64,000 nt of DNA from Phenylobacterium sp. (GCF_030693625.1 NZ_JAUYAF010000084.1:39521-103520); one strand, 5' to 3'. Positions 1 through 10,421 are shown, counted from the first letter of the stretch. Made by a program: numbers and translations. Notes: generated by a model from the sequence alone, not told the origin.

Positions 1-770
1 CGGCCGAGGGTGTCACCGGCTTCCCCTGCTTCGTGAAGCCGGTGATGAGCTCGTCAGGCAAGGGTCAGTCCTATGTCGAGCGCCCTGACCAGATCGCGGC
101 GGCCTGGAAGTACGCCCTGGAGGGCGGCCGGGTGGAGCAGCCCCGGGTCATCGTCGAGGGCCGGGTGGACTTCGACTTCGAGATCACCCAGCTCACCGTC
201 CGCTACCGGGGGCCCGAGGGGACCATCGAGACCGCCTTCTGCGACCCCATCGGCCACCGGCAGGTGAAGGGCGACTATGTGGAGAGCTGGCAGCCCCAGT
301 CCATGAGCCCCGCCGCCCTCGCCCGCGCCCGCGAGATCGCCGAGGTTGTCACCGGATCGCTGGGCGGGCTTGGGCTGTTCGGGGTCGAGCTGTTCGTGAA
401 GGGCGACGAGGTGTGGTTCTCCGAGGTCAGCCCCCGGCCCCATGACACCGGCCTGGTGACCCTGGCCACCCAGGTGCAGAGCGAGTTCGCCCTGCACGCC
501 CGCGCCATCCTTGGCCTGCCCATCGACGTGACCCTACGCGAGCCGGGGGCCAGCGCGGTGATCTATGGCGGAGTGGAGGCCAAGGGCGTCGCCTTCGAAG
601 GCGTGGCCCACGCCCTGGAGGTTCCCGGCGCGGATCTGCGCCTGTTCGGCAAGCCCGAGGCCTTCGAGCGCCGCCGCATGGGTGTCGCCCTGGCCCGCGC
701 CAGCGACACCGATCTGGCGCGGACCAACGCCAAGCTGGCCGCCGACCGGGTCTCGGTGGTGCTAGGGTGA
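1..770 (+). CDS. purT: Formate-dependent GAR transformylase PurT, 3' part
   Basis: PurT makes formyl-GAR from GAR, formate and ATP in purine synthesis, without folate. The frame is open from position 3, so the 5' third lies outside the window; about 255 of the usual 390 residues are present. Visible are the ATP-grasp glycine-rich loop ([13 protein letters not shown]), the two metal-binding glutamate segments (FGVELFVK and [12 protein letters not shown]), and the C-terminal small domain with [15 protein letters not shown] at 33 is an internal Val, not a start. The stop is TGA at 768-770. Family identity is clear from the motifs; the start cannot be judged. Confidence 0.95.
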   Translation, partial: AEGVTGFPCFVKPVMSSSGKGQSYVERPDQIAAAWKYALEGGRVEQPRVIVEGRVDFDFEITQLTVRYRGPEGTIETAFCDPIGHRQVKGDYVESWQPQSMSPAALARAREIAEVVTGSLGGLGLFGVELFVKGDEVWFSEVSPRPHDTGLVTLATQVQSEFALHARAILGLPIDVTLREPGASAVIYGGVEAKGVAFEGVAHALEVPGADLRLFGKPEAFERRRMGVALARASDTDLARTNAKLAADRVSVVLG

Positions 771-964
771 GCCTCGGCTCTAAATCATATTATTGGGGCG
801 TATTTCCAAGCTTTCGGCCGACGATTCGACGATGACGTTGGGGAATCGGCGGCTCGGTACACTTTGCGACGAGACTTGATCGGTCCAGGGGTTGACTTAG
901 CGCCCCCCAGCCCGAAAAACCGGCCCCAAATCCAAGTAGAAGCTCATCTCTAGAGGAGATCTCC

Positions 965-1972
965 ATGACCGTCCGCGTCGCCATCAATGGGTTCGGCCGC
1001 ATCGGCAGGAACATCCTGCGCTCGATCGTCGAACATGGCCGCACGGACATCGAAGTCGTGGCGATCAATGACCTGGGGCCGGTGGAGACCAACGCCCACC
1101 TGCTGCGCTACGACAGCGTGCATGGCCGCTTCCCCGGCACGGTGACCGTGGACGGCGACACGATCGATCTGGGCCGCGGCAAGATCAAGGTCACCGCCAT
1201 CCGCAACCCGGCCGAGCTGCCGCACAAGGACCTGGGCATCGACATCGCGTTCGAGTGCACGGGCATCTTCACCACCAAGGAAAAGGCCGCGGCCCACCTG
1301 GCCGCCGGCGCCAAGCGCGTCCTGGTCTCGGCGCCCTGCACCGACGCCGACAAGACCATCGTCTATGGCGTCAACCACGACACCCTGACGGCTGAGGACC
1401 TGATCGTCTCCAACGCCTCGTGCACCACCAACTGCCTGGCGCCCGTCGCCCATGTGCTGCAGGAACTCTGCGGCATCGAACGTGGCTACATGACCACGAT
1501 CCACTCCTACACCGGCGACCAGCCGACCCTGGATACGATGCACTCCGACCTGTACCGCGGGCGCGCCGCGGCCATGTCGATGATCCCCACCTCCACCGGC
1601 GCCGCCAAGGCGCTCGGCCTGGTGATCCCGGCCCTGAAGGGCAAGCTGGACGGCTCCTCGATCCGCGTGCCCACCCCCAATGTCTCGGTGGTGGACCTGA
1701 CCTTCGTGCCCACCCGGTCGACCACGGTCGAGGCCATGAACACCGCCTTTGAAGCCGCCGCGGGCGGCGCCCTGAAGGGCGTGCTGGCGGTGACCAAGGA
1801 CCCGCTGGTCTCCATCGACTTCAACCACGCGCCGGCCTCGTCCACCGTGGCCCTGCCCCAGACCCAGATCGTCGACGGCGGCCTGTGCCGGGTGCTGAGC
1901 TGGTACGACAACGAGTGGGGCTTCTCGACCCGCATGAGCGACACCGCCATCGCCATGGCGAAACTGATCTAG
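965..1972 (+). CDS. gap: Glyceraldehyde-3-phosphate dehydrogenase
   Basis: Cytosolic type I GAPDH, 335 aa, normal length. It oxidises G3P to 1,3-bisphosphoglycerate with NAD. The N-terminal Rossmann motif [10 protein letters not shown] starts at residue 7, and the catalytic segment [12 protein letters not shown] has Cys at residue 153. The C-terminal WYDNEWGFS segment is present. An AGGAGA ribosome site lies about 7 nt before the ATG. The start opens the gap-pgk-fba run (10 nt to pgk), so gap, pgk and fba are probably co-transcribed. The 190-bp upstream region has a possible TTGACT element at 893 but no convincing -10. Confidence 0.97.
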   Translation: MTVRVAINGFGRIGRNILRSIVEHGRTDIEVVAINDLGPVETNAHLLRYDSVHGRFPGTVTVDGDTIDLGRGKIKVTAIRNPAELPHKDLGIDIAFECTGIFTTKEKAAAHLAAGAKRVLVSAPCTDADKTIVYGVNHDTLTAEDLIVSNASCTTNCLAPVAHVLQELCGIERGYMTTIHSYTGDQPTLDTMHSDLYRGRAAAMSMIPTSTGAAKALGLVIPALKGKLDGSSIRVPTPNVSVVDLTFVPTRSTTVEAMNTAFEAAAGGALKGVLAVTKDPLVSIDFNHAPASSTVALPQTQIVDGGLCRVLSWYDNEWGFSTRMSDTAIAMAKLI

Positions 1973-1982
1973 GGATCAGACC

Positions 1983-3173
1983 GTGGCATTCGCGACCCTC
2001 GACGACGCCGACCTGAAGGGCCGACGCGCCCTGGTCCGTGTGGACTTCAACGTGCCGATGCACGACGGCGAGGTGTCCGACGACACCCGCCTTCGCGCCG
2101 CGGTCCCCACCATCGAGAAGCTGCGGGCCGGCGGAGCCAAGGTGATCCTGCTGGCCCACTTTGACCGGCCCAAGGGCAAGGTGGTTCCGGCCATGAGCCT
2201 GGAGCCCATCGCGCCCGCCCTGGCCAAGGTGCTGGGGGCGCCCGTGGCCTTCGGGCCCGACTGCGTGGGTCCGGCGGCGGCCTCCGCCATCGCGGCCACG
2301 AAGGACGGGGGCGTCCTGCTGCTGGAAAACGTCCGCTTCCATCCGGGCGAGGAAAAGAACGATCCGGCGTTCGCCCAGGCCCTGGCCGCCAACGGCGACC
2401 TCTATGTGAACGACGCCTTCTCGGCCGCCCACCGCGCGCACGCCTCCACGGAGGGCCTGGCCCGCCTGCTGCCGGCCTATGCGGGCGAGCAGATGCGCCT
2501 GGAGCTGACCGCCCTGGACAAGGCCCTGGGCCACCCGGAGCGGCCGGTAATGGGCATCGTCGGCGGCTCCAAGGTCTCCAGCAAGCTCGACCTGCTGCGC
2601 AACCTGGTGACCCGGCTGGACAAGCTGGCGATCGGCGGCGGCATGGCCAACACCTTTCTCTACGCCCAGGGCCACGACGTGGGCCTGTCCTATTGCGAGA
2701 AGGACCTGGCCGAGACCGCGCGCGACATCATCCGCCTGGCTGGCCAGAACAACTGCAAGCTCTTCCTGCCCGTGGACATCGTCGTCGCCGAGACCCTGGC
2801 GCCTGGCGCCGCGGCTCGCGTGCGCGGCCTGGGCGAGGTCGATGAGCACGAGCGGATCCTCGACGCCGGTCCCGAGACCGTGGAGCGCCTCTGCCGCGCC
2901 ATGGACAATTCCAAGACCCTGATCTGGAACGGTCCCCTGGGGGTCTTCGAAATCCCCCCCTTCGACCGGGGCACAGTGGCTGCGGCCCGGCATGCGGGCA
3001 TGCTGGCCAAGAGCGGCAAGCTTGTGGCGGTGGCCGGCGGGGGTGATACAGTCGCGGCTCTGCATGTCGCCGACTGCGCGGACGACTTTACTTTCGTCTC
3101 GACGGCGGGCGGCGCGTTTCTTGAATGGATGGAAGGCAAGGAGCTGCCCGGCGTGGCGGCTCTGGCCCAATAA
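1983..3173 (+). CDS. pgk: Phosphoglycerate kinase
   Basis: Phosphoglycerate kinase, 396 aa, normal bacterial length; it transfers phosphate from 1,3-bisphosphoglycerate to ADP. The N-terminal signature RVDFNVPM, the HFDRPKG segment, the [14 protein letters not shown] motif and the C-terminal GGGDTVAAL nucleotide loop are all visible. The start codon is GTG at 1983, only 10 nt after the gap stop, with a weak GGAT ribosome site. This is the second gene of the glycolytic run. Confidence 0.97.
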   Translation: MAFATLDDADLKGRRALVRVDFNVPMHDGEVSDDTRLRAAVPTIEKLRAGGAKVILLAHFDRPKGKVVPAMSLEPIAPALAKVLGAPVAFGPDCVGPAAASAIAATKDGGVLLLENVRFHPGEEKNDPAFAQALAANGDLYVNDAFSAAHRAHASTEGLARLLPAYAGEQMRLELTALDKALGHPERPVMGIVGGSKVSSKLDLLRNLVTRLDKLAIGGGMANTFLYAQGHDVGLSYCEKDLAETARDIIRLAGQNNCKLFLPVDIVVAETLAPGAAARVRGLGEVDEHERILDAGPETVERLCRAMDNSKTLIWNGPLGVFEIPPFDRGTVAAARHAGMLAKSGKLVAVAGGGDTVAALHVADCADDFTFVSTAGGAFLEWMEGKELPGVAALAQ

Positions 3174-3204
3174 GACTAACGATTTTGATGGAGCGCGGGG
3201 ACAC

Positions 3205-4290
3205 ATGGCCCGGGTCACACTGAGACAACTGTTGGATCACGCCGCTGAGCAAGGCTACGGCGTGCCGGCCTTCAACATCAACAATATGGAACAGGCCCTG
3301 GCGATCATGGAGGCCGCGGAGGCCACCGACTCGCCGGTGATCATGCAGGCCTCGCGCGGCGCCCGGTCCTACGCCAACGACATCGTGCTCAAGCACCTGA
3401 TCGACGCCATGGCCGAGATGTACCCGCACATCCCGATCTGCATGCACCAGGACCACGGCAACAACGAAGCCACCTGCGCCACCGCGATCCAGTACGGCTT
3501 CACCTCGGTGATGATGGACGGCTCGCTGATGGCCGACGGCAAGTCGCCCGCCGACTACGACTACAACGTCAAGGTCACCCGCAACGTCGTGGACATGGCC
3601 CACTGGGTGGGCGCCTCGGTGGAGGGCGAGCTCGGGGTGCTGGGCAGCCTGGAAACCGGCATGGGCGAAAAGGAAGACGGCCACGGTTTCGAGGGCAAGC
3701 TGGGCCATGACCAGCTGCTGACCGACCCCGACCAGGCCGTGGCCTTCGTGAAGGCCACCGAGGTCGACGCGCTGGCCATCGCCATGGGCACCAGCCACGG
3801 CGCCTACAAGTTCACCCGCAAGCCGGACGGCGACGTCCTGGCCATGGGCGTGATCGAGGAAATCCACCGCCGCCTGCCCAACACCCACCTGGTGATGCAC
3901 GGCTCGTCCTCGGTGCCGCAGGACCTGCAGGACCTGATCAACCAGTACGGTGGCGAGATGCCCCAGACCTGGGGCGTGCCGGTGGAAGAGATCCAGCGCG
4001 GCATCAAGCACGGCGTGCGCAAGATCAACATCGACACCGACAACCGCATGGCCATCACCGCGGCGATCCGCCAGGTGTTCGTCGAGAAGCCCGGCGAGTT
4101 CGACCCGCGCAGCTACCTGAAGCCCGCCAAGGAAGCCATGCGCAAGGTCTGCGTCCAGCGCTTCGAGGAGTTCGGCGCGGCCGGCCACGCCTCCAGCATC
4201 AAGGCGATCCCGCTCTCGGCCATGGCCAAGCGCTACGCCTCGGGCGAGCTGGCCCCGAAGATCGGCGTCACCCGCCAGGCCGCCGAATAG
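3205..4290 (+). CDS. fba: Class II fructose-bisphosphate aldolase
   Basis: Zinc-dependent class II aldolase of the Calvin-cycle-like subtype, 361 aa; it cleaves or forms fructose-1,6-bisphosphate. The frame is open further upstream into pgk, but the protein begins at ATG 3205 ([13 protein letters not shown]), which matches the family N-terminus. HQDHGN carries the catalytic Asp and zinc-binding His; [12 protein letters not shown] and KINIDTDNR segments are also conserved. It lies 31 nt after pgk on the same strand, completing a gap-pgk-fba set. Its 3' end faces the GDPD gene with only 16 nt between them. Confidence 0.96.
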   Translation: MARVTLRQLLDHAAEQGYGVPAFNINNMEQALAIMEAAEATDSPVIMQASRGARSYANDIVLKHLIDAMAEMYPHIPICMHQDHGNNEATCATAIQYGFTSVMMDGSLMADGKSPADYDYNVKVTRNVVDMAHWVGASVEGELGVLGSLETGMGEKEDGHGFEGKLGHDQLLTDPDQAVAFVKATEVDALAIAMGTSHGAYKFTRKPDGDVLAMGVIEEIHRRLPNTHLVMHGSSSVPQDLQDLINQYGGEMPQTWGVPVEEIQRGIKHGVRKINIDTDNRMAITAAIRQVFVEKPGEFDPRSYLKPAKEAMRKVCVQRFEEFGAAGHASSIKAIPLSAMAKRYASGELAPKIGVTRQAAE

Positions 4291-4306
4291 GAAGCCGGGC
4301 GGACCT

Positions 4307-5326
4307 CTACCCGCGCGCCTTAGCGGCCAGGCCCGGGAAGTCGCTGAACACCCCGTCGACTCCGGCGGCGTAGAGAGCGGCGAACACCGCGGCCACGACC
4401 CCATGGGCGGCCATGTCGGTCCCGCGGCGCAGCGTCTCGGGCAGGAAGCGGTTCTCGGCCCGCACGGTCCAGGGGTGCACCGCCAGGCCCAGAGCGTGGG
4501 CGTCGGCCACCAGGGTGGTGGCGGGGGCCAGGGCGCCGTCCACCGTCGGGATCACCAGGGACCAGTCGGGACCGACGCCGTCGGCATAGCTGGCGATGTC
4601 CTTCAGACCCGCCGCCGTCACCAGGTCCCCGGCGTCGCCGCCCACCAGCCGCACGCGGCGGGCGGACGACAGCCTGGCGAAGGTCTTGAGGGGCGCGGTC
4701 TCGAAACATTGGACGAAGACCGGGGCGGTCCTGGAGTTCAGCCCATTGGCCTTCAGCGCCTCGGCCAGGCGCGGCTCGATCTGCAGGCCGACACTGGCCA
4801 GATAGGTCGGATGCTTCATCTCGGGATAGACGCCGATCACCCGTCCCGCCCGCTGGCTCTCGGCCTTGGCCAGGTCGATCACCTCCTGGAAGGTGGGGAT
4901 GGCCTCGCGGCCGTCGAAGGCGGCGCTGGCGGGCCGCAGGGCGGGCAAGCGCTCGCGCGTCCGCAGGGTCTTCAGTTCGGAAAGCGTGAAGTCCTCGGCG
5001 AACCAGCCCTCGATGGTCTCGCCATCCACCACCTTGCTGGTCCTGCGGCCGGCGAACTCGGGCCGTGACGCCACGTCCGTCGTGCCGGCGATCTCGTTCT
5101 CGTGGCGCACCACCAGCACGCCGTCCTTGGTGAGCACCAGGTCCGGCTCGATGAAGTCGCAGCCCTGGTCCACAGCCAGGCGGTAGGCCGCGGGTGTGTG
5201 CTCAGGCCGTTCGCCGCTGGCGCCGCGATGGGCGATGACGATGGGCCGCCTGGGCGTGGCCGCCATCAGGGGCGTGGCGGCGAGCGAGGCGGTCGCGACG
5301 GCGAAGGTCCGGCGGGTCAGGGTCAT
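4307..5326 (-). CDS. glpQ: Secreted glycerophosphodiester phosphodiesterase
   Basis: GDPD-family enzyme of 339 aa, predicted to hydrolyse glycerophosphodiesters to glycerol-3-phosphate and an alcohol in the periplasm. The N-terminus has a twin-arginine-like signal (LTRRTFAVATAS, then AATPLMAA). The catalytic HRGASGERPEHT segment follows at about residue 33, with EPDLVLTKDG and RHE downstream, and the C-terminal GVFSDFP segment is kept. It is longer than minimal GDPDs and resembles periplasmic GlpQ. It is convergent with fba. Substrate is inferred from the family. Confidence 0.87.
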   Translation of the reverse strand: MTLTRRTFAVATASLAATPLMAATPRRPIVIAHRGASGERPEHTPAAYRLAVDQGCDFIEPDLVLTKDGVLVVRHENEIAGTTDVASRPEFAGRRTSKVVDGETIEGWFAEDFTLSELKTLRTRERLPALRPASAAFDGREAIPTFQEVIDLAKAESQRAGRVIGVYPEMKHPTYLASVGLQIEPRLAEALKANGLNSRTAPVFVQCFETAPLKTFARLSSARRVRLVGGDAGDLVTAAGLKDIASYADGVGPDWSLVIPTVDGALAPATTLVADAHALGLAVHPWTVRAENRFLPETLRRGTDMAAHGVVAAVFAALYAAGVDGVFSDFPGLAAKARG

Positions 5327-5360
5327 GGCTCCGATCTAGCCGGCGCCTGTGACGGTTGCG

Positions 5361-6155
5361 TCAAGCCGCCGCGGCGAGCCGCTGCCGGATCAGCGGATGC
5401 AGTTCGAGGTTGGCGGCGCAGATGCTGCCAGCGGTCAGTATGTCATCGCCGCCCTCGACGGTCGTCACCTTGCCGCCGGCTTCGCTCACCAGCAGCAGGC
5501 CCGCCGCCAGGTCCCAGGGCTTGAGGTCCCGCTCCCAGTAGCCGTCGAAGCGGCCCGCGGCCACAAAGGCCAGGTCCAGGGCCGCGGCCCCGAAGCGGCG
5601 GACCCCAGCGACGCGCTGGCTGATCTGGTGCAGTTCCTTGAGGAAGGTGGCGTGCTGGCCGTGACCCAGGAAGGGGATGCCGGTGGCCAGAACGCTCTCG
5701 GCCAGGTGCTGGCGGGCGGCGACGCGCAGGCGCTTGTCATTGACGAAGCAGCCCTTGCCCTTCTCGGCCCAGAACAGCTCGTTGGTGACCGGGTTGTAGG
5801 TCACGGCCGCGACGATCGCCCCCTCGCGCTGCAGGGCGATGTTGATGGCGAAATGGGGGATGGCGTGGAGGAAGTTGGTGGTGCCGTCCAGGGGGTCGAC
5901 GATCCAGGTGTGGGTCTTGTCGGTGCCCTCGATCAGGCCGCGTTCCTCGCCGAGGAAGCTGTAGCCGGGACGGGCCTTGGACAGCATCTCGAAGATGGTC
6001 TGCTCAGCCTTGAGGTCGGCGGCGGAGACGAAGTCGGCGGCGCCTTTCTTGGAGACCTGAAGCTCCAGCAGTTCGCCGAAGTCGCGGTTGAGGCCACGGG
6101 CCGCCTTGCGGGCGGCGTCGGACATGACCTTGAGGAGAGCGGTTTGGGTGGACAT
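5361..6155 (-). CDS. suhB: Inositol-1-monophosphatase family protein (SuhB-like)
   Basis: Mg-dependent sugar phosphatase, 264 aa. The open frame runs upstream into efp, but the protein starts at ATG 6155 ([11 protein letters not shown]). Metal and catalytic motifs are intact: EERG, WIVDPLDGTTNF and the C-terminal WDLAAGLLLVSEAGG. The ATG overlaps the efp stop (ATGA), so the pair is translationally coupled. Family members act as inositol monophosphatase and, in E. coli, as a factor in rRNA transcription; which applies here is not shown by the sequence. Confidence 0.92.
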   Translation of the reverse strand: MSTQTALLKVMSDAARKAARGLNRDFGELLELQVSKKGAADFVSAADLKAEQTIFEMLSKARPGYSFLGEERGLIEGTDKTHTWIVDPLDGTTNFLHAIPHFAINIALQREGAIVAAVTYNPVTNELFWAEKGKGCFVNDKRLRVAARQHLAESVLATGIPFLGHGQHATFLKELHQISQRVAGVRRFGAAALDLAFVAAGRFDGYWERDLKPWDLAAGLLLVSEAGGKVTTVEGGDDILTAGSICAANLELHPLIRQRLAAAA

Positions 6156-6724
6156 CAGTCGGCCCTGCGCAGGTATTCGCCGGTCTCGGTGGAGACCAGG
6201 ACGCGTTCGCCGGCCTCCATATAGGGCGGGATCAGGATGCGCATGCCGTTGTTCGCCTTGGCCGGCTTGTAGGAGGACGACGCGGTCTGGTTCTTCACCA
6301 CGGCGTCGGCCTCGACGATGACGAGCACCACCTGCTCGGGCAGGGCGATGCTGATGGGGCGTTCCTCGAACAGCTGCAGCTTGACCACCATGCCGTCCTG
6401 CAGGAAGCGGATCTGGTCGTCGCCGACAAAGTCCTTGGCCAGCTCGATCTGCTCGTAATTCTCCTGGTCCATGAAGACCAGCATGTCGCCCTGTTCGTAG
6501 AGGAAGGAATACTCCTTTTGGTCGAGGTGGACCTGCTCGACCGTGTCGGAGGTCCGGAAGCGTTCGTTCAGCTTGCGGCCGTCCTCGATGTTCTTCAGCT
6601 CGCACTGGGCGAAGGCGCCGCCCTTGCCGGGCTTCACGTGCACGACCTTCACGGCCACCCACAATCCCCCGTCATGCTGCAGGATATTCCCCGGCTTGAT
6701 CGAGACGGCGTTGATTTTGGACAT
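6155..6724 (-). CDS. efp: Elongation factor P
   Basis: Translation factor EF-P, 189 aa, normal length; it relieves ribosome stalling at polyproline stretches. The KOW-like N-terminal domain carries VKPGKGGAF with Lys34 at the tip, the residue modified by EpmA in some bacteria. Two OB domains follow and the C-terminal [18 protein letters not shown] segment is present. It overlaps suhB by the ATGA at 6153-6157. No epmA or epmB gene lies in this window. Confidence 0.95.
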   Translation of the reverse strand: MSKINAVSIKPGNILQHDGGLWVAVKVVHVKPGKGGAFAQCELKNIEDGRKLNERFRTSDTVEQVHLDQKEYSFLYEQGDMLVFMDQENYEQIELAKDFVGDDQIRFLQDGMVVKLQLFEERPISIALPEQVVLVIVEADAVVKNQTASSSYKPAKANNGMRILIPPYMEAGERVLVSTETGEYLRRAD

Positions 6725-6790
6725 GGGGTTCTTTGCGAAATTTGAGGCGCGGAACCTAGTGGGACCGGGGCTTCAAGGCAAGGTGAGGCC

Positions 6791-7438
6791 TCAGGCGCGC
6801 TCCGCCAGACCCAGGGCGATCTCTGCATTTATCGCCCTTACGGCGGCGGCGGGACCTTCAGGGTGAGCCCAGACCCCCGCGGAGACCGCCAGGAAGTCGG
6901 CGCCCGCGGCGGCCAGGCCGCGGGCGTTCTCCGCCGTGATCCCGCCGATGGCGACGCAGGGGGTCTCCATCACCTCCTGCCAGATGGACAGGATCTCCGG
7001 CTCGGCGCGGGTGGACGCGTCCTTGGTGGTGGTGGGGAAGAAGGCGCCGAAGGCCACATAGTCGGCCCCGGCCTCGGCGGCCTCCATGGCCAGGTGGCGG
7101 CTGTCGTGGCAGGTCACTCCGATCATGGCGTCCGGGCCCATGACCTTGCGCGCCTGGGCGAGCGGCATGTCGTCCTGGCCCACATGGACGCCGTCGCACT
7201 TCAGTCGGGCGGCCAGGACCGGATCGTCATTGAGGATCACGGCGGCGCCTCGCGACTGGATGATGGGGGCGAGCACGTCGACCGCGGCGGCCACTTCGGC
7301 TTCCGGCTGGTCCTTCAGCCGGATCTGCACCGCGGCGACATCGCCAGCGTCCATCGCGGCGGCCAGAGACCGGCCGAAGGTAGCCAGGTCATCGATGCGG
7401 GGCGGGGTGATCAGATAGAGGCGGCAGGACGGGGTCAT
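6791..7438 (-). CDS. thiE: Thiamine-phosphate synthase
   Basis: Thiamine phosphate synthase, 215 aa; it joins HMP pyrophosphate and thiazole phosphate. TIM-barrel motifs are visible: [15 protein letters not shown] (substrate and Mg site), [11 protein letters not shown] and CVAIGGI. I chose ATG 7438 ([11 protein letters not shown]) because the family starts right at the first beta strand; the frame is open 14 codons further up through a C/T-rich stretch. It sits downstream of the cytochrome bd operon on the same strand, without an obvious functional link. Confidence 0.9.
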   Translation of the reverse strand: MTPSCRLYLITPPRIDDLATFGRSLAAAMDAGDVAAVQIRLKDQPEAEVAAAVDVLAPIIQSRGAAVILNDDPVLAARLKCDGVHVGQDDMPLAQARKVMGPDAMIGVTCHDSRHLAMEAAEAGADYVAFGAFFPTTTKDASTRAEPEILSIWQEVMETPCVAIGGITAENARGLAAAGADFLAVSAGVWAHPEGPAAAVRAINAEIALGLAERA

Positions 7439-7481
7439 GGGTTTTGCATACCCCTCCCTCCCCTTCATGGGGAGGGGCAAG

Positions 7482-7634
7482 CTAGTGGCTCGGCAGGACC
7501 GCCTTCATCGCATAGGCCACCACCGCCACCACCGTGGTGCTGGCCGCCGCGATGCCCGCGAACCAGGCCAGCCGTTTCCAGAGCGGCGGAAGCGGCGCCC
7601 CGGGCTCTGGCGGGGGTTCAATGATACCCGGCAT
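7482..7634 (-). CDS. DUF2474-type small membrane subunit of cytochrome bd
   Basis: A 50-aa protein starting at ATG 7634, overlapping the cydB 3' end by 17 bp. It has a proline-rich N-terminus, then [11 protein letters not shown] leading into one membrane segment (about residues 22-42). This fits the DUF2474 family, which is known as a tiny gene at the end of CioAB-type operons and is thought to play the part of CydX. Identity is inferred from operon position, size and the W-KRL-WF pattern. Confidence 0.75.
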   Translation of the reverse strand: MPGIIEPPPEPGAPLPPLWKRLAWFAGIAAASTTVVAVVAYAMKAVLPSH

Positions 7635-8640
7635 CGGCGGTGACCTTGCCCCGGAAGACCCAGTAGACCCAAACCGAATAGGCCAGGATCGCCGGCAGCA
7701 CCAAGGCCGTGACCCAGAGCATGAAGGCCAGGGCGTTCTCCGCATTGGCCGCCTGGCGGAAGGTCATCCCGTAGGGGACGATGTTGGGGAAGAAGCCGGC
7801 CGCCAGCCCGGCGTAGCCTGACAGGAAGACCAGCAGGGCGCCGGCGAAGGGCCAGCCGTGCGAGCGCCGCCTCAGACCCACCGCCACGACGACCAGCCCC
7901 ACAAGGCCCAGCAGCGGGATCGGGGCCAGCGGCAGGAAGGCGGCGGGATCGAAAGTCTCCCCGGTGAAGCCCCAGCGCACGGCGATCCGCGGATGGACCA
8001 GCAGGGTGGCGAGGCTGACGGCGGCCAGCAGGACCGCCACCAGGGGGCCGGCGATCCAGGCCCAGCGGCGAGCCTTGCCGTGCAGCTCGGTCTCGGTGCG
8101 CCAGACCAGCCAGGTGGCGCCCAACAGAGCGTAGCCGGCCACGATCCCGGCCACCACCAGCACCGTATAGGGGGTCAGCCAGTCCCAGGGGCCCCCGGCG
8201 AAGGCCTCGTCCCGCAAGGTCACGCCCTGAATGAAGCCGCCCAGGACAAACCCTTGAGCCACCGCCGCGGTGATGGACCCTCCGGCGAAGGCCGCCGTCC
8301 AGAAGGCACGCCCCCGCACCCGTCCTCGCGCCCGGAATTCGAAGGCCACGCCGCGCATCACCAGCCCCAGCAGCATCAGCATGATCGGGCCGTAGAGGGC
8401 CGGCATGATCACCGCATAGGCCTTGGGGAAGGCCGCGAACAGGCCGCCGCCCCCCAGGACCAGCCAGGTCTCGTTGCCGTCCCAGACCGGGGCGATCGAG
8501 TCGATCATAACATCGCGCTCCGCCTCGGTGGCGAAGGGAAACAGGATGCCGACCCCCAAATCAAAGCCGTCCAGCATCACGTAGAACAGCACCGCCGTGG
8601 CGATAATGCCGGCCCAGATCAGCGGCAGGTCGAGGCTCAT
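7618..8640 (-). CDS. cydB: Cytochrome bd-type quinol oxidase subunit II
   Basis: Membrane subunit II, 340 aa, with about nine hydrophobic segments. The N-terminal LDGFDLGVG segment and DGNETWLVLGGGGLFAAFP are diagnostic for CydB/CioB. With CydA it forms a heme-bd quinol oxidase in the inner membrane that reduces oxygen with high affinity or under cyanide and sulfide. The ATG overlaps the cydA stop by 4 bp, and the 3' end overlaps the DUF2474 gene by 17 bp, so the three are tightly coupled. Confidence 0.95.
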   Translation of the reverse strand: MSLDLPLIWAGIIATAVLFYVMLDGFDLGVGILFPFATEAERDVMIDSIAPVWDGNETWLVLGGGGLFAAFPKAYAVIMPALYGPIMLMLLGLVMRGVAFEFRARGRVRGRAFWTAAFAGGSITAAVAQGFVLGGFIQGVTLRDEAFAGGPWDWLTPYTVLVVAGIVAGYALLGATWLVWRTETELHGKARRWAWIAGPLVAVLLAAVSLATLLVHPRIAVRWGFTGETFDPAAFLPLAPIPLLGLVGLVVVAVGLRRRSHGWPFAGALLVFLSGYAGLAAGFFPNIVPYGMTFRQAANAENALAFMLWVTALVLPAILAYSVWVYWVFRGKVTADAGYH

Positions 8641-10022
8641 CCCGGGTCCTCCGGCATGGCGGCGAGCGGCGTGCCCGGCGCCCGGTCTTCGTCCACCAGT
8701 TCATGCGATCCGGCCACCGGCCCCTCGGCGATCAGGCGCAGAATGTAGAGAACCCCGACGCTGAAGATGATGGCGTAGACGATCAGGAAGCCCAGCAGGG
8801 AGAGCGAGACCTGCCCCGCCAGCAGCGGCGAGGCGGCGTCCTCGGTTCGCAGCACCCCATAGATCACCCAGGGCTGCCGGCCGACCTCGGCCACCACCCA
8901 GCCCGCGATCACCGCCACGAAGCCCGCCGGCCCCATGGCGACGGCGGCCATCAGATAGGGCCGGGATCGCTCCGGCGCGGACTTCCAGCAAAGCCAGGCG
9001 CCCCAGAGGCCCAGGATGATCATCGCGATCCCCAGCCCCACCATCACCCGGAACGCCCAGAAGACCACGGCCACCGGCGGCCGGTCCCGCGGCTCGAAGG
9101 ACTTCAGGCCGCGGATCTCCGCATCGGCGCTGCCCCCGGTGATCAGGCTGCCCAGCTTGGGGATCGAGATTTCCCAGCGGTTGCCCGCGAGCTCCCGATC
9201 GGGCCAGGCGGCGATGTGGAAGGGCTGCTCGGTCCGGGTGTCCCAGAACGCCTCGATGGCCGCCAGCTTGGCCGGCTGCAACTGCTCCACGCTCTTGCCG
9301 GAGATATCCCCCACCAGCAGCTGCAGCGGCGCGACGATGGCGAACATGCCGATGGCCATCCGCAGGCTCATCCTCGATTCCGCCTCGTCGCCGGCCTTCA
9401 ACAGCCGCCAGGCCGAGGCCGCGCCGATGACCAGGGCCGTGGTGAGATAGGCCGCCAGGGTCATGTGGGCGAAGCGCGCCGGGAAGCTGGGGGAGAAGAC
9501 CACCTTGAACCAATCGGTGGCGATCAGGTCGCCATTGGGCAGGATGGAAAAGCCGGCGGGATGCTGCATCCAGCTGTTGGCCGAGATGATCCAGAAGGCC
9601 GAAATCAGCGTGCCGACGGCCACCAGCACCGTTGCCGTGAAGTGCAGGCCAGGCCCGACCTTCTTCCAGCCAAACAGCATAATCCCCAGGAAGCTCGCCT
9701 CCAAGAAGAAGGCGGTCAGCACCTCGAAGGCGAACAGCGGCCCGATCACCGGGGCCGAGACCCTGGAAAACACGCTCCAGTTGGCGCCCAGCTCGTAGCT
9801 CAGCACGACGCCGGTGACGACGCCCATGCCGAAGGAGATGGCGAAGATCTTCAGCCAGAAGAGATAGAGGGTTTTGAACACCTCGTTGCGGGTGCCCAGC
9901 CACAGTCCCTCGAGCACCGCCAGGTAACTGGCCAGTCCAATGGTGAAGCTTGGGAAGATGATGTGGAAGGCGATTGTGAAGGCGAACTGCAGCCGCGACA
10001 GCAATAGGGCGTCGACGTCCAT
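8637..10022 (-). CDS. cydA: Cytochrome bd-type quinol oxidase subunit I
   Basis: Subunit I, 461 aa, shorter than E. coli CydA (522), as expected for the short Q-loop CioA/cyanide-insensitive type. FTIAFHIIFPSF carries the His (residue 20) that binds a heme, RFAHMTLAA holds a second heme-ligand His, and the quinol-loop segment QLQPAKLAAIE is present. ATG at 10022 opens the cydAB-DUF2474 operon, divergent from bfd across about 208 bp. I see no clear FNR or FixK box in that space. Confidence 0.95.
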   Translation of the reverse strand: MDVDALLLSRLQFAFTIAFHIIFPSFTIGLASYLAVLEGLWLGTRNEVFKTLYLFWLKIFAISFGMGVVTGVVLSYELGANWSVFSRVSAPVIGPLFAFEVLTAFFLEASFLGIMLFGWKKVGPGLHFTATVLVAVGTLISAFWIISANSWMQHPAGFSILPNGDLIATDWFKVVFSPSFPARFAHMTLAAYLTTALVIGAASAWRLLKAGDEAESRMSLRMAIGMFAIVAPLQLLVGDISGKSVEQLQPAKLAAIEAFWDTRTEQPFHIAAWPDRELAGNRWEISIPKLGSLITGGSADAEIRGLKSFEPRDRPPVAVVFWAFRVMVGLGIAMIILGLWGAWLCWKSAPERSRPYLMAAVAMGPAGFVAVIAGWVVAEVGRQPWVIYGVLRTEDAASPLLAGQVSLSLLGFLIVYAIIFSVGVLYILRLIAEGPVAGSHELVDEDRAPGTPLAAMPEDPG

Positions 10023-10163
10023 GACGTTCAGGACCTTTTCAGCCTCCGATCACCGTCAGATGACCGGGACGGCACTCTCATCCCACCGAACGTGTGACGC
10101 CAAGCTCTCGCATGAGCGACAAAGGGTCGCGGGCCGTCCTGCAACCCACGCGCGCCGCATCAT

Positions 10164-10180
10164 TTGCAAATGAGTTGCAA
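10164..10180. promoter_or_regulatory. Fur-like box upstream of bfd
   Basis: The 17-mer TTGCAAATGAGTTGCAA has TTGCAA arms around a 5-nt centre, 51 bp before the bfd start. It differs at only one base from a second site at 43233-43249 before DUF2061-dps. The form fits alphaproteobacterial Fur boxes, and both targets are iron-storage genes. It could also act on divergent cydA. Regulator identity is inference. Confidence 0.6.
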
Positions 10181-10230
10181 CGGCGTTCGCATTTGCTACA
10201 TAGGACTCATTGGTCGGAGGGAAGTCCCCC

Positions 10231-10416
10231 TTGTACGTCTGTAACTGCAATGGCATCCGCGAGCGCGACGTGCGCGCCGCGATCGAAGGCGGCGCCCAGC
10301 GTCCAGCCGAAATCTTCCGCGCATGCGGGTCCAGGCCCCAGTGCGCCCGCTGCGTCTGCGACATGAAGAAGATGGTCGAGGAGCAGGGCGAGGCCCTGCG
10401 CTACGCGGCGGAATAG
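10231..10416 (+). CDS. bfd: Bacterioferritin-associated ferredoxin
   Basis: A 61-aa [2Fe-2S] protein that delivers electrons to bacterioferritin to release stored iron. Cys4, Cys6, Cys38 and Cys41 give the C-x-C / C-x2-C cluster pattern (YVCNCNG and PQCARC). I chose TTG at 10231, since family members start MYVC and a GGAGGG site lies about 9 nt before it; an in-frame TTG at 10210 is also possible. A Fur-like box lies upstream and bfr follows 111 bp downstream. Two further cysteines (32 and 43) are extra. Confidence 0.9.
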   Translation: MYVCNCNGIRERDVRAAIEGGAQRPAEIFRACGSRPQCARCVCDMKKMVEEQGEALRYAAE

Positions 10417-10421
10417 CCCTC

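Noticed and set aside
771-964. TTGACT at 893 as the gap promoter
   Set aside because: No matching -10 at the right distance; too weak to list.
1821-3218. Long minus-strand frame antisense to gap and pgk
   Set aside because: It is a GC-rich shadow with no motifs; both strands cannot be coding here and the plus-strand genes are certain.
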